A DNA stretch of 64,000 nucleotides from an uncultured Candidatus Saccharibacteria bacterium. GTDB taxonomy: Bacteria > Patescibacteriota > Saccharimonadia > Saccharimonadales > Saccharimonadaceae. The DNA lies in the NCBI GenBank assembly GCA_946538495.1, contig CAMNGP010000002.1, positions 37,816 through 101,815 on the forward strand. Direction: 5' to 3'. Numbering within the stretch: the first letter of the stretch is position 1; each line of letters begins with the position of its first letter. A program made the position numbers and the translations under genes. The notes beneath the pieces were generated by a model. The model was not told the DNA's origin. It did no database searches and saw only the letters and a program-made list of their open reading frames with translations. Shown in pieces: positions 10,739-19,260 of the stretch.

Positions 10739-10775
10739 ACGCTACATTTAGTGTACGTTACTTAGTATATAGCAC
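10739..10775. promoter_or_regulatory. Paired NrdR-box-like operators upstream of nrdD
   Basis: acgctacatttagtgt (10739-10754) and acttagtatatagcac (10760-10775, opposite orientation); similar pair at 35663-35711. Confidence 0.55.
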
Positions 10776-10819
10776 TAAATATGGAATTGCAAGTACTTTT
10801 TGTGGTTATTTTTAGATAA

Positions 10820-11878
10820 TCATCGCAAAAATCCGTTGATAATTTTGGATTCGGCTTGTTGCCTGGTGAGCCCTAGGGTCATAAGTTTAGTTAATTGATC
10901 GCCGGCGATTTTGCCGATGGCAGCTTCGTGAATTAGCTCAGCATCCTTAGTTTTAGCATCTAGGGCTGGTATAGCATGAACTTCTGCCTGATCCATCAAA
11001 ATAGCATCGCATTCTGAGTGACCACGACAAATATTATTCCCTATTATGGTGGCCCTGAAGGTTTGTTTTGATAAATCTTGGGCGACAGAGCGCGAAGCGA
11101 TGTCGGCAACGGAATTTTTGCCGTCTAATTCAACCTCGTAGATGCTTTCCGCAGCTTGGCGTCCATGGGTCATTAGACGCTCTTTAACGAAGATTTTTGC
11201 GTTATTTTTGGCAGTGGCGGTGGTTTTGCGAATAGTAGAGTCTACTCCTTTTATTTGTTCCATTTCGAGTTCAGCCGTGGCGCCATCTTCTAGATAAACT
11301 TCCGTGACAGGATTTAAAATTTTGCCACCCCTACCTGGCCCAAAACCATAATGTCTTTCAATGTATTTAATCTTAGAATTCTTACCAACATAAAACCTAT
11401 GTATGCCATCATGCACCGAATCTTCGGGTCCGCAATTATAAATGCCGCAGCCGGCAATAATAGTGGCTTCTACGTTTTCTTCAATATGAAAATCATTGTA
11501 AACAACCTCTTTGAGACCGGTTGCAGAAATTGCCACCGGGATGTGTACTGCTTCGTTTTTAGTGTCTTTTTTTATGTAGATGTCTAGACCTTTGCCGCCT
11601 TCTTTGGGCACTACGTTGATATTTTTAGTAGATTTTCGTCCAACGGATTTGCCATTGACGCGGAAATTGTAGGCACCCTCGGGAATTAGCTGAGATGATG
11701 TTTCTCGGGCCGCGTCGCTCGCTCCCGTCGACCCTGCGGGTCGTCCGCGTCCCAAGGGGCGGTCCGCCACGGGGCTCGCGCGCTCGTCCTCGCCTTGCCA
11801 GGCTCCGGATTCCCTCGAAACATCACTCTCGGCTAATATCTCACAAAAGATCTGTCTTTCCTCGTCAGTCAGTTTCAT
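10820..11878 (-). CDS. sufB: SufB/SufD-family Fe-S cluster assembly scaffold (carries an in-frame palindromic insertion)
   Basis: SufBD core: VEATIIAGCGIYNCGPEDSVHDGIHRFYVGKNSKIKYIERHYGFG, AEVHAIPALDAKTKDAELIHEAAIGKI. Confidence 0.85.
   Translation of the reverse strand: MKLTDEERQIFCEILAESDVSRESGAWQGEDERASPVADRPLGRGRPAGSTGASDAARETSSQLIPEGAYNFRVNGKSVGRKSTKNINVVPKEGGKGLDIYIKKDTKNEAVHIPVAISATGLKEVVYNDFHIEENVEATIIAGCGIYNCGPEDSVHDGIHRFYVGKNSKIKYIERHYGFGPGRGGKILNPVTEVYLEDGATAELEMEQIKGVDSTIRKTTATAKNNAKIFVKERLMTHGRQAAESIYEVELDGKNSVADIASRSVAQDLSKQTFRATIIGNNICRGHSECDAILMDQAEVHAIPALDAKTKDAELIHEAAIGKIAGDQLTKLMTLGLTRQQAESKIINGFLR
11697..11824. repeat. GC-rich palindromic element inserted in frame in sufB
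   Basis: Arms gatgtttctcggg / ccctcgaaacatc; internal hairpins cgaccctgcgggtcg and ggcggtccgcc; shares tcctcgccttgccaggctccgga with the argS element. Confidence 0.8.
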
Positions 11879-12563
11879 GATTTACTCCTGTAATTTGTGG
11901 TAAGATTTTTTCTGGCGAGCCATGCGTTTTAATCTTGCCAGCCTCTAAGACGATAATCTTGTCGGCAATCTTTAGAATGCGTTCTTGATGAGAAATGACA
12001 AGGATGGTTTTTTTCTCGGCTTTTAGTTTTTTAAATACCTTGGTGAGGTTTTCAAAACTCCAGAGGTCGATACCGGCTTCTGGCTCGTCAAAAATTAGGA
12101 TTTCGGCGTTTCTAGCTAAAACGGTTGCAATTTCGATGCGTTTTAATTCCCCGCCGGAGAGTTTGTCGTTTACTTCTCGCGTTAGATATTGTTCTGGATT
12201 CAAACCAACTTTTTCCAAATATTTGCCGGCTTCGTCTTTTTCCATCATTGCACCACTAGCAATATTTAGTAAATCACAAACTTTGATTCCTTTAAATTTT
12301 ACTGGTTGCTGAAAAGAAAAAGCAATGCCCTTCTTTGCTCGCTCAGTAATCGATAAATTAGTAATGTCTGTATCATTATAAATTATTTGGCCACTGGTGG
12401 GGTTTTTAATACCGATGATGATTTGCGCAAGCGTAGACTTGCCGCTGCCGTTCGGCCCAGTAATTACGACAAAATCTCCAGAATTCACTTTCAGCGAAAC
12501 TAGGTCTAGGATTTTCCTAGACCCACCTTTGATTGAGTAGTTTATATTTTTCAGTTCCAACAT
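11865..12563 (-). CDS. sufC: Fe-S cluster assembly ATPase
   Basis: ABC ATPase: GPNGSGKSTLAQ, LSGGELKRIEIA, LIFDEPEAGID. Confidence 0.92.
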   Translation of the reverse strand: MLELKNINYSIKGGSRKILDLVSLKVNSGDFVVITGPNGSGKSTLAQIIIGIKNPTSGQIIYNDTDITNLSITERAKKGIAFSFQQPVKFKGIKVCDLLNIASGAMMEKDEAGKYLEKVGLNPEQYLTREVNDKLSGGELKRIEIATVLARNAEILIFDEPEAGIDLWSFENLTKVFKKLKAEKKTILVISHQERILKIADKIIVLEAGKIKTHGSPEKILPQITGVNHETD

Positions 12564-12571
12564 GAATAATT

Positions 12572-12648
12572 TGGTGGGGATTACAGGGCTTGAACCTGTG
12601 ACCTTACGAATGTGAATCGTACGCTCTAGCCAACTGAGCTAAATCCCC
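12572..12648 (-). tRNA. tRNA-Val(CAC), CCA encoded
   Basis: Reverse complement ggggatttagctcagttggctagagcgtacgattcacattcgtaaggtcacaggttcaagccctgtaatcccc-a-cca; loop TTCACAT. Confidence 0.9.
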
Positions 12649-12669
12649 AAAGTGTGCTATAATTATAGC

Positions 12670-13707
12670 ATGGATTTAACGAAAATCAAAGAGGAGCTTG
12701 AGGGGCTGGAGGAGTTTTTGGCTCGTCCTGACGCATATGCTGATAGTAGTTTTGGTGCCAAAAATAAGCGCGCCAATGTTTTACGCGAAATTCTAGAATT
12801 GAACAAAAAAATTGAACATTTTTCCACAAGATTAACAGAGACGGAGGCACTAGTTAATGATTCGGAGCTCGGTGATATCGCTAAGGAAGATGTAGCTAAT
12901 TTAAAGGAGCAAATCGCAGCGACACAAGCAAAACTAGAAGAGCTCTTGATTCCGCGTGATCCTGCCGATGACAAGCCAGCAATTGTTGAAATCCGCGCCG
13001 GAGCTGGTGGCGATGAGGCTTCCCTGTTTGCGGGCGAGCTATACCGCATGTATTTAAAGTATGCCGAAGCACACGGGCTTAGATCCGAATTAATTTCAGA
13101 GAATCTAAACGAGGCGGGTGGCACGAAAGAGGTGATTTTTAAGATTTCGGGCGATAATGCCTATGGGCAATTGAAATTCGAAGGCGGCGTACACCGTGTA
13201 CAGCGCGTGCCAGTCACAGAGTCGCAAGGACGCATTCATACTTCCACAGTGACGGTGGCAGTGCTGCCCGAGGCATCAGAACAGGAACTAGAAATCAATC
13301 CTGAGGATTTGCGTATTGATATCTATCGCTCGGGCGGTCATGGCGGCCAAGGAGTTAATACTACTGATTCAGCAGTGCGTATTACTCATATCCCCACAGG
13401 TATTGTAGTAGCAATGCAGGATGAGCGCAGCCAGCAGCAAAACCGCGTGAAAGCAATGAATATTTTGCGTTCTAGATTACTTGAAAAAAAGAAGGAGGAG
13501 GAATTAAAGAACGCTTCCGAGGCGCGCAAGTCATTAATTGGCACGGGTGACCGAAGCGAAAAGATTCGGACCTATAATTTTCCGCAAGACCGAGTTACAG
13601 ACCATAGAATTCATTATTCTCGATCTAATATTCCGGCGGTGATGGATGGCGATATTGAAGATATTATTCAGGAACTAACCAAACATGAACGAGGGCTCCA
13701 AAGTTAA
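12670..13707 (+). CDS. prfA: Peptide chain release factor 1
   Basis: GGQ motif [20 protein letters not shown]; start after TGCTATAAT-TATAGC. Confidence 0.95.
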   Translation: MDLTKIKEELEGLEEFLARPDAYADSSFGAKNKRANVLREILELNKKIEHFSTRLTETEALVNDSELGDIAKEDVANLKEQIAATQAKLEELLIPRDPADDKPAIVEIRAGAGGDEASLFAGELYRMYLKYAEAHGLRSELISENLNEAGGTKEVIFKISGDNAYGQLKFEGGVHRVQRVPVTESQGRIHTSTVTVAVLPEASEQELEINPEDLRIDIYRSGGHGGQGVNTTDSAVRITHIPTGIVVAMQDERSQQQNRVKAMNILRSRLLEKKKEEELKNASEARKSLIGTGDRSEKIRTYNFPQDRVTDHRIHYSRSNIPAVMDGDIEDIIQELTKHERGLQS

Positions 13708-14341
13708 TTTTTACGGACGCGACTTTGATATTACGCCCGACGTCTTAATTCCCCGCCCCGAAACGGAAATGGTGGTGGATGCAGTACTGAATTTGGCTGG
13801 CAAAAGCTATCTACCTGGCGTGAAGCCGGCGCCTAGGGTTTTGCCGAGAAATCCGCGAATATTGGACGTAGGAACTGGCTCTGGATGTGTGGCGATTAGT
13901 TTGGCTTTAGAACTATCGGAAGCAGCCGTGACGGCTTGTGACGTATCAAAAAAGGCATTAATGGTAGCGAAAAAGAACGCAAAAAACCTTGGTACAAAGA
14001 TCGAGTTTGTTGAATCAGATTTGCTTAGTGATGTTTTGGGCGATTTTGATGTAATTGTAGCTAATTTGCCCTATGTGGACGCCGATTGGGATTGGATAGA
14101 TAAAAAGGCCTTGTCGCGCGAGCCGGCGATCGCCCTTTATGCTGGAGACGGCGGACTAGCTTTAATTAAGAAACTAATAGGCCAGGCTGCCAAACGAAAG
14201 ACTAAGTATCTTATTCTGGAAGCTGATCCCTGCCAGCATGAAAAAGTCATCCAATACGCTAGCAATTATAATTACTCCTTACTCGAAACTCGTGGGTTTT
14301 GTCTAGTTTTTACTCTGGATAACCTTCGAGTGTTACGTTGA
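13685..14341 (+). CDS. prmC: Release-factor glutamine methyltransferase, lacking the usual N-terminal domain
   Basis: [39 protein letters not shown]; overlaps prfA. Confidence 0.85.
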   Translation: MNEGSKVNFYGRDFDITPDVLIPRPETEMVVDAVLNLAGKSYLPGVKPAPRVLPRNPRILDVGTGSGCVAISLALELSEAAVTACDVSKKALMVAKKNAKNLGTKIEFVESDLLSDVLGDFDVIVANLPYVDADWDWIDKKALSREPAIALYAGDGGLALIKKLIGQAAKRKTKYLILEADPCQHEKVIQYASNYNYSLLETRGFCLVFTLDNLRVLR

Positions 14342-15503
14342 TGGCGATTTCTTTGCCTTCACGAACTACGGTAAGTTGTACGGTATCGCCTGGTTTGTAT
14401 TCGCCAATTAAACTAGCGAGCGAGCCAGCAGCGCCAACTTCTACGCCATTTATCTTGGTGACGATATCCTTATCCTTGAGGCCAGCTTTGGCGGCAGGGC
14501 TATCTTTTACGATAGCAGAATAGCTAGAAGAGCTATAAAGATAGGCGCCGGAGTTTACTGGCAAATTAAATTCTTTAGCAACTTCTGGAGTGATTTCTAA
14601 ACTATAAATTCCAAGATAAGTACGTTCGGCTTTGCCGTTCTCGATTAGCTGTGCCAACATGCCTTTGACACTGGAGATTGGGATAGCAAAACCCATGTTT
14701 TCGGCCGAAGTCGAGGTGGCAGTGTTGATACCAATAACTTCACCAGCAGCATTCACCAACGGACCTCCAGAATTGCCCGAATTAATTGCAGCGTCAGTCT
14801 GAATCATGTCAGTAAGAGTTTCAGAGTTTTGGCCACTACCATCTGAGGCTGTGACCGAACGGCCAGTGCCAGAAATAATACCAGAAGTGACGGTGTTTTG
14901 ATATTCTCCTAAAGCATTGCCGATGGCGATTACTTGTTGGCCAACATGAATGGTTTTTGAATCGCCCAAGGTTGCAGCATTCAAATCTGAAACATCTTTA
15001 ATCTTGAGAAACGCAACATCGTTTAATGGGTCGGTAGTAACGACTTCGACATCTTTGTATGTTGTGCCATCATCAAGAATAACGGTGACCTTGGTGGCTC
15101 CATTAATTACGTGCTTATTCGTGACGATGTATCCATCGCTGGTTGCAATAATACCAGTACCAGCAGCTGAAGAATCGTAGCTTTGGCCAAAATAATTCAT
15201 GACTTTGGTAGATGTAACAATAGAAACAACGCTTTTAGATACCTTCTCGGCCACATCGGCAATTGAGCCTTCGGTGAAATTGGCCGAATTGCCATCACTG
15301 CCACTGTTCAAAAAGGTAATAGGAGTGTTTGATTTTTCGAACCCTAGCCAACCAAGCACCATGCCGCCGCTACCAAACACAAGTGCCAATACTGCTAGAA
15401 TAATCGCGAGAGAGTTCTTATTGGTTTTTTCTCCTCTTGTTGCTGGCTCTACCTTCTGAACGTTTTCTTTCGCTTCAACAATTTCACCCTTTTCTTTTTC
15501 CAT
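14310..15503 (-). CDS. HtrA/DegP-like serine protease with PDZ domain
   Basis: NKHVI, NDVAFLKI, AINSGNSGGPL; C-terminal PDZ; N-terminal TM. Confidence 0.93.
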   Translation of the reverse strand: MEKEKGEIVEAKENVQKVEPATRGEKTNKNSLAIILAVLALVFGSGGMVLGWLGFEKSNTPITFLNSGSDGNSANFTEGSIADVAEKVSKSVVSIVTSTKVMNYFGQSYDSSAAGTGIIATSDGYIVTNKHVINGATKVTVILDDGTTYKDVEVVTTDPLNDVAFLKIKDVSDLNAATLGDSKTIHVGQQVIAIGNALGEYQNTVTSGIISGTGRSVTASDGSGQNSETLTDMIQTDAAINSGNSGGPLVNAAGEVIGINTATSTSAENMGFAIPISSVKGMLAQLIENGKAERTYLGIYSLEITPEVAKEFNLPVNSGAYLYSSSSYSAIVKDSPAAKAGLKDKDIVTKINGVEVGAAGSLASLIGEYKPGDTVQLTVVREGKEIAINVTLEGYPE

Positions 15504-15514
15504 TCTTTCTCCTT

Positions 15515-16297
15515 TTATATATTAAATATTGGATTACTAAAACATAAAACGATAATGCCGATCAATAATGCGCCAAAAATTACTGGGCCAAGGATGTGCT
15601 TGAAGCGGAAATCATCCTGGTATTTAATCATGGCCTGGCGCGCATAGTTATAAACGAATGCAAAGATGGTTAGAATAATTGCTAGTTGCGGAATACGAAT
15701 GCCGGTAGAACCAAAGGTATAGACAATTTCCCACATATAGCAAAGGCTGGCAACTTCAGCAAAAACTAGACCACAAACCAGCGTGGTGAGCGTAAAATCT
15801 TTGGCGTCACTTTGTACTAATACATGACGGCTAGCAGCATAGCCAATCAAGAATGATAATACCACTAGAAGAATCGAGTCGACATTTGCGGACATAACGG
15901 TGGCGGCAGAAATACCCAAAAATACTGCGATTAGAGACTGTGCAAGTGTAGCCTGTTCAGAAGAGAGCGGCTTGATAAAAAGTAGCCAAATCGAATAGAT
16001 TGCCATCAAGATAAAATCTACTACTAAGAAGGAAGAGCCAGCATAATAGGTGAGTAATACAACACTAACGCCAACGATTAAATCGACGAGATTCGATTTG
16101 ATATTTAGCCAAAGATAGCGGCTGCGCACAGCGAAGATTCGCCATTTGGAAATAAAAACAAGTAACAGTCCTAGCAATGGACTGCCAGATAGGACCGTAA
16201 TCAAAACGGAGCCCACGCCAAGTAAGAGATTCAGAAAAACGTGAACCGCTGAACTCGCAATATTACGAGACTTTCTAGCTAAAACATAATCTGCCAT
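15515..16297 (-). CDS. Multi-pass membrane protein of unknown function
   Basis: Many hydrophobic segments in the ORF. Confidence 0.6.
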   Translation of the reverse strand: MADYVLARKSRNIASSAVHVFLNLLLGVGSVLITVLSGSPLLGLLLVFISKWRIFAVRSRYLWLNIKSNLVDLIVGVSVVLLTYYAGSSFLVVDFILMAIYSIWLLFIKPLSSEQATLAQSLIAVFLGISAATVMSANVDSILLVVLSFLIGYAASRHVLVQSDAKDFTLTTLVCGLVFAEVASLCYMWEIVYTFGSTGIRIPQLAIILTIFAFVYNYARQAMIKYQDDFRFKHILGPVIFGALLIGIIVLCFSNPIFNI

Positions 16298-16358
16298 ATA
16301 TTTATATATTATAGCAAATATTTTAAATTAAGCTTAAAATAATGATATAATAGCCCAT

Positions 16359-17027
16359 ATGGAAGCAACTTTTTTTCAGCGACATCCTCTGTTTAAAGAT
16401 ATTCTGAGCTTAGTGTCATTTATTTTGGCAATTGTAGTGGGAACGCTTCTTTTGAATACTTATGTATATCGTTCTTATAATGTAGTGGGTGGAAGTATGG
16501 AAAACACTTTACACGAAGACGACAGAGTAATCGTAAATCGCGCAGCGGTTTCTTGGTCACATTTTATGGGCCAAGAATATGTGCCTGAGCGGGGCCAGAT
16601 TATCGTGTTCTTGAACGAAGACGAGGAAAAAGTCAAAGAATATAAGGCGCAAGGGATTGAACATCCTATGACTTGTAATGTGCCATCCAATGTAAATGAT
16701 CAATACATCATTAAGCGTGTAATTGCTTTCCCTGGTGAGAGAGTAGTAGTTAAAGACGGCGTGATGACAATTTATAACGACGAACATCCAGATGGTTTTG
16801 TTTATGATAACGAATGGCGGACATCCGAAACCGAAGGCCCCAAAGAACATACTTCTGGCGAAGTAGATTTGACTGTACCAGAAGGTGAGTTATTTGTGTC
16901 GGGAGATAATCGCGAAGGGTCTAATTCTTGGGACTCGAGGAACGGTCTTGGTACGATTCCCTACTGCCGAATCATTGGCCCAGTGGCTTTAAGAATATTC
17001 CCATTCGACAAAATCAGAGCTTTTTAA
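16359..17027 (+). CDS. lepB: Signal peptidase I
   Basis: GGSMENTLHEDDRVIVNR, YIIKRVIAFPGERV, VSGDNREGSNSWDSR. Confidence 0.93.
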   Translation: MEATFFQRHPLFKDILSLVSFILAIVVGTLLLNTYVYRSYNVVGGSMENTLHEDDRVIVNRAAVSWSHFMGQEYVPERGQIIVFLNEDEEKVKEYKAQGIEHPMTCNVPSNVNDQYIIKRVIAFPGERVVVKDGVMTIYNDEHPDGFVYDNEWRTSETEGPKEHTSGEVDLTVPEGELFVSGDNREGSNSWDSRNGLGTIPYCRIIGPVALRIFPFDKIRAF

Positions 17028-17031
17028 TATC

Positions 17032-17880
17032 CTACCGTAACTTATTGATAAGATTTTTCAAATCGGTGTCGGATTTGCATTTGAAGGTAAGACTGCGACC
17101 AGTGATTTTGACAACAGCATTGTATTTACTGGCAAGACTATCTTCGTCTTTGTGATATTTGCTTTGTTTAATTAAGGCGACGGAAGATTTGGGTGTGTGA
17201 TCAGCAAAATAACGTTCGACTTTGCGGGCAGTCCAGCCCTCTTCGATGATTTTTGGTAGAACCTTTTTGATGGTGGCCTCGTCACGAGAAACTAGTGGAC
17301 GCATAACGCCTTCGGTGAGCTTTTCCTTAACCATGATTTTTTTGACATCTTCTGGCAAGTTTAACAGTCGCATGGTAGTACGGACTGAGGCCTCGGACTT
17401 CCCTACTTTGGCGGCGATATCTTCGTCGCTAAGGTTGAACTGAGTTTTTAGTTTAGCGTAGGCCGTAGCGAGTTCGATAGCATTCAAATCCTCACGTTGA
17501 GCATTCTCGATAATGGAGAGTTCCAGCCGATTCTGTGAATCTAATGTGCGAATAATAGCAGGGATTTTTTCGAGACCAGCGATTTTGCTAGCACGCCAAC
17601 GACGCTCACCGGCAACGATTTTATATTTGCCATCTTCTTTGGTAACTACGATTGGTTGTAATACGCCATGTTCTTTGATGGAGGCAGCCAATGCATTGAG
17701 GGCTTCCTGGTCAAATTCACGGCGTGGTTGCTCTTCATCACGCACGATTTCACTGATTTTGAGCGTTTTGAGTTCGCTTGATTTTTTGTCTTCGGTGGCG
17801 GTAGGATCAAACTCGTCATCAATGAGCTCGGTCGGGATTAGTGATTCAAATCCGCGACCTAATCCTTTTTTCAGATTCAT
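17032..17880 (-). CDS. parB: Chromosome partitioning protein ParB
   Basis: KKGLGRGFESLIP, EQPRREFDQEAL, GERRWRASKIAG. Confidence 0.95.
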   Translation of the reverse strand: MNLKKGLGRGFESLIPTELIDDEFDPTATEDKKSSELKTLKISEIVRDEEQPRREFDQEALNALAASIKEHGVLQPIVVTKEDGKYKIVAGERRWRASKIAGLEKIPAIIRTLDSQNRLELSIIENAQREDLNAIELATAYAKLKTQFNLSDEDIAAKVGKSEASVRTTMRLLNLPEDVKKIMVKEKLTEGVMRPLVSRDEATIKKVLPKIIEEGWTARKVERYFADHTPKSSVALIKQSKYHKDEDSLASKYNAVVKITGRSLTFKCKSDTDLKNLINKLR

Positions 17881-18650
17881 TTCGTTCTCTCCTCTACTTC
17901 TTTGGTAAATGCTTTATAGGCTTTGGCGCCTTTACTAAACTTATCGTATGCGCCAACCGGCACGCCGTGACTAGGCGCTTCGGCTACGCGCACATTGCGC
18001 GGAATAGTAGTCTTGAAAGTTAAGTTTTTAAAGTATTTCTGGATTTCGTTATAAACCTGAATGGAGAGACTCGTGCGTTTGTCATACATAGTGGCGAGTA
18101 CGCCGAGTAAACGAAGACTAGGGTTAGCTTGCTTCATAACTAGCTTCATGGATTCCAATAATTGTGCTACACCCTCAAGCGCATAAAATTCGGTCTGAAC
18201 AGGAAGTAGAAGATAGTTGCTAGCAATCATGCCGTTAACCGTAAGGAGTGAAAGCGAAGGTGGCGAATCGATGATGATGTAATCATAGTTGTTTTCGACA
18301 CTACGAATAGCATCGCGCAAACGAACAAATTTGCGTTGCATACCAGTGATTTCGACTTCGGCATTAGCGAGATCTGGCGCTGTAGGGGCGAGGTCAAAAT
18401 TCTTGTATTTGGTGGGGCGGATTGCATCTGACAACTGTGCCACACCCAGAATAACATTCGTCATGGTGATACCAAGCACGCCAGAATCGGTCTTATCGAT
18501 TCCGAGTCCGGAAGTGGCATTGCCCTGCGGATCAAAATCAATCAATAAAGTTTTGAATTTATCTTTTGCGAGATAATATGCCAAATTGACGGCAGTCGTA
18601 GTCTTCCCTACGCCGCCCTTTTGATTAGTTACACATATTACCTTCGCCAT
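17877..18650 (-). CDS. parA: Chromosome partitioning ATPase ParA
   Basis: MAKVICVTNQKGGVGKTTTAVNLAYYLA; start moved to 18650. Confidence 0.95.
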   Translation of the reverse strand: MAKVICVTNQKGGVGKTTTAVNLAYYLAKDKFKTLLIDFDPQGNATSGLGIDKTDSGVLGITMTNVILGVAQLSDAIRPTKYKNFDLAPTAPDLANAEVEITGMQRKFVRLRDAIRSVENNYDYIIIDSPPSLSLLTVNGMIASNYLLLPVQTEFYALEGVAQLLESMKLVMKQANPSLRLLGVLATMYDKRTSLSIQVYNEIQKYFKNLTFKTTIPRNVRVAEAPSHGVPVGAYDKFSKGAKAYKAFTKEVEERTK

Positions 18651-18743
18651 AACACTTACGATTATAACATAAAATAAGGAAAAGCTAAAATCATTTTTGG
18701 TGGCTAGACTTGTTTGTTTATAATTATTACAACATGGGTCAAG

Positions 18744-18786
18744 AAAAAATGTCCTTATTCGCCCTGTGGGCTGTGGGACATTTTTT
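18744..18786. terminator. Hairpin terminator-like palindrome between rplU and parA
   Basis: aaaaaatgtcc ... ggacatttttt with inner gccctgtgggc. Confidence 0.65.
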
Positions 18787-18851
18787 TCATTGCTAGGTTG
18801 CAATAATTACACGAACAAATCTGGCAAATGCTACCAAAAGCAATTTTAGCT

Positions 18852-19160
18852 TTAGCCGATTTTGGTGATTTCAATCTCAGTGTATTTTTGGCGATGGCCA
18901 GTTTCGGTGTGTTCGCGCTTTTTAGGCTTGTAGTGAATAATGCGAACCTTGTCACCCTTCACCTCGGGCGTTTTGACTTTAGCTGAAACTTTTACGCCCT
19001 TTACCGTAGGTGTGCCGACTTCGGTTTTGTCGCCGTCTATTACGAGTAAAGCGTCAAGTTCGAGCTCTTTGGTTCCTGCCGGGAGGAGGTCCACCCGTAG
19101 GGTCTCTTTTTCGGTGACGACATATTGTTTGCCGCCAACTAGAATGACTGCTTTTTTCAT
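18852..19160 (-). CDS. rplU: Ribosomal protein bL21
   Basis: KKAVILVGGKQYVVTEKETLRVDLLP, KPKKREHTETGHRQKYTEIEI. Confidence 0.93.
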   Translation of the reverse strand: MKKAVILVGGKQYVVTEKETLRVDLLPAGTKELELDALLVIDGDKTEVGTPTVKGVKVSAKVKTPEVKGDKVRIIHYKPKKREHTETGHRQKYTEIEITKIG

Positions 19161-19216
19161 ATTAATCCTTTATTAACTCTTGTAATTTTATCATAATTGC
19201 AAGAATAATGCAAGAA

Positions 19217-19250
19217 AATACCGCCCAAAGGAGCTCCCCTGAGCGGTATT
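19217..19250 (-). terminator. Rho-independent-like terminator downstream of the 515 aa surface protein
   Basis: aataccgc ... gcggtatt arms with inner ggagctcc; minus strand continues into tttt. Confidence 0.6.
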
Positions 19251-19260
19251 GGATTTTGTT

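Noticed and set aside
18651-18803. N-terminal extension of ParA (MQPSNEKNVPQPTG...)
   Set aside because: Upstream frame covers the terminator hairpin and promoter; conserved ParA start is MAKVICVTNQKGG at 18650.
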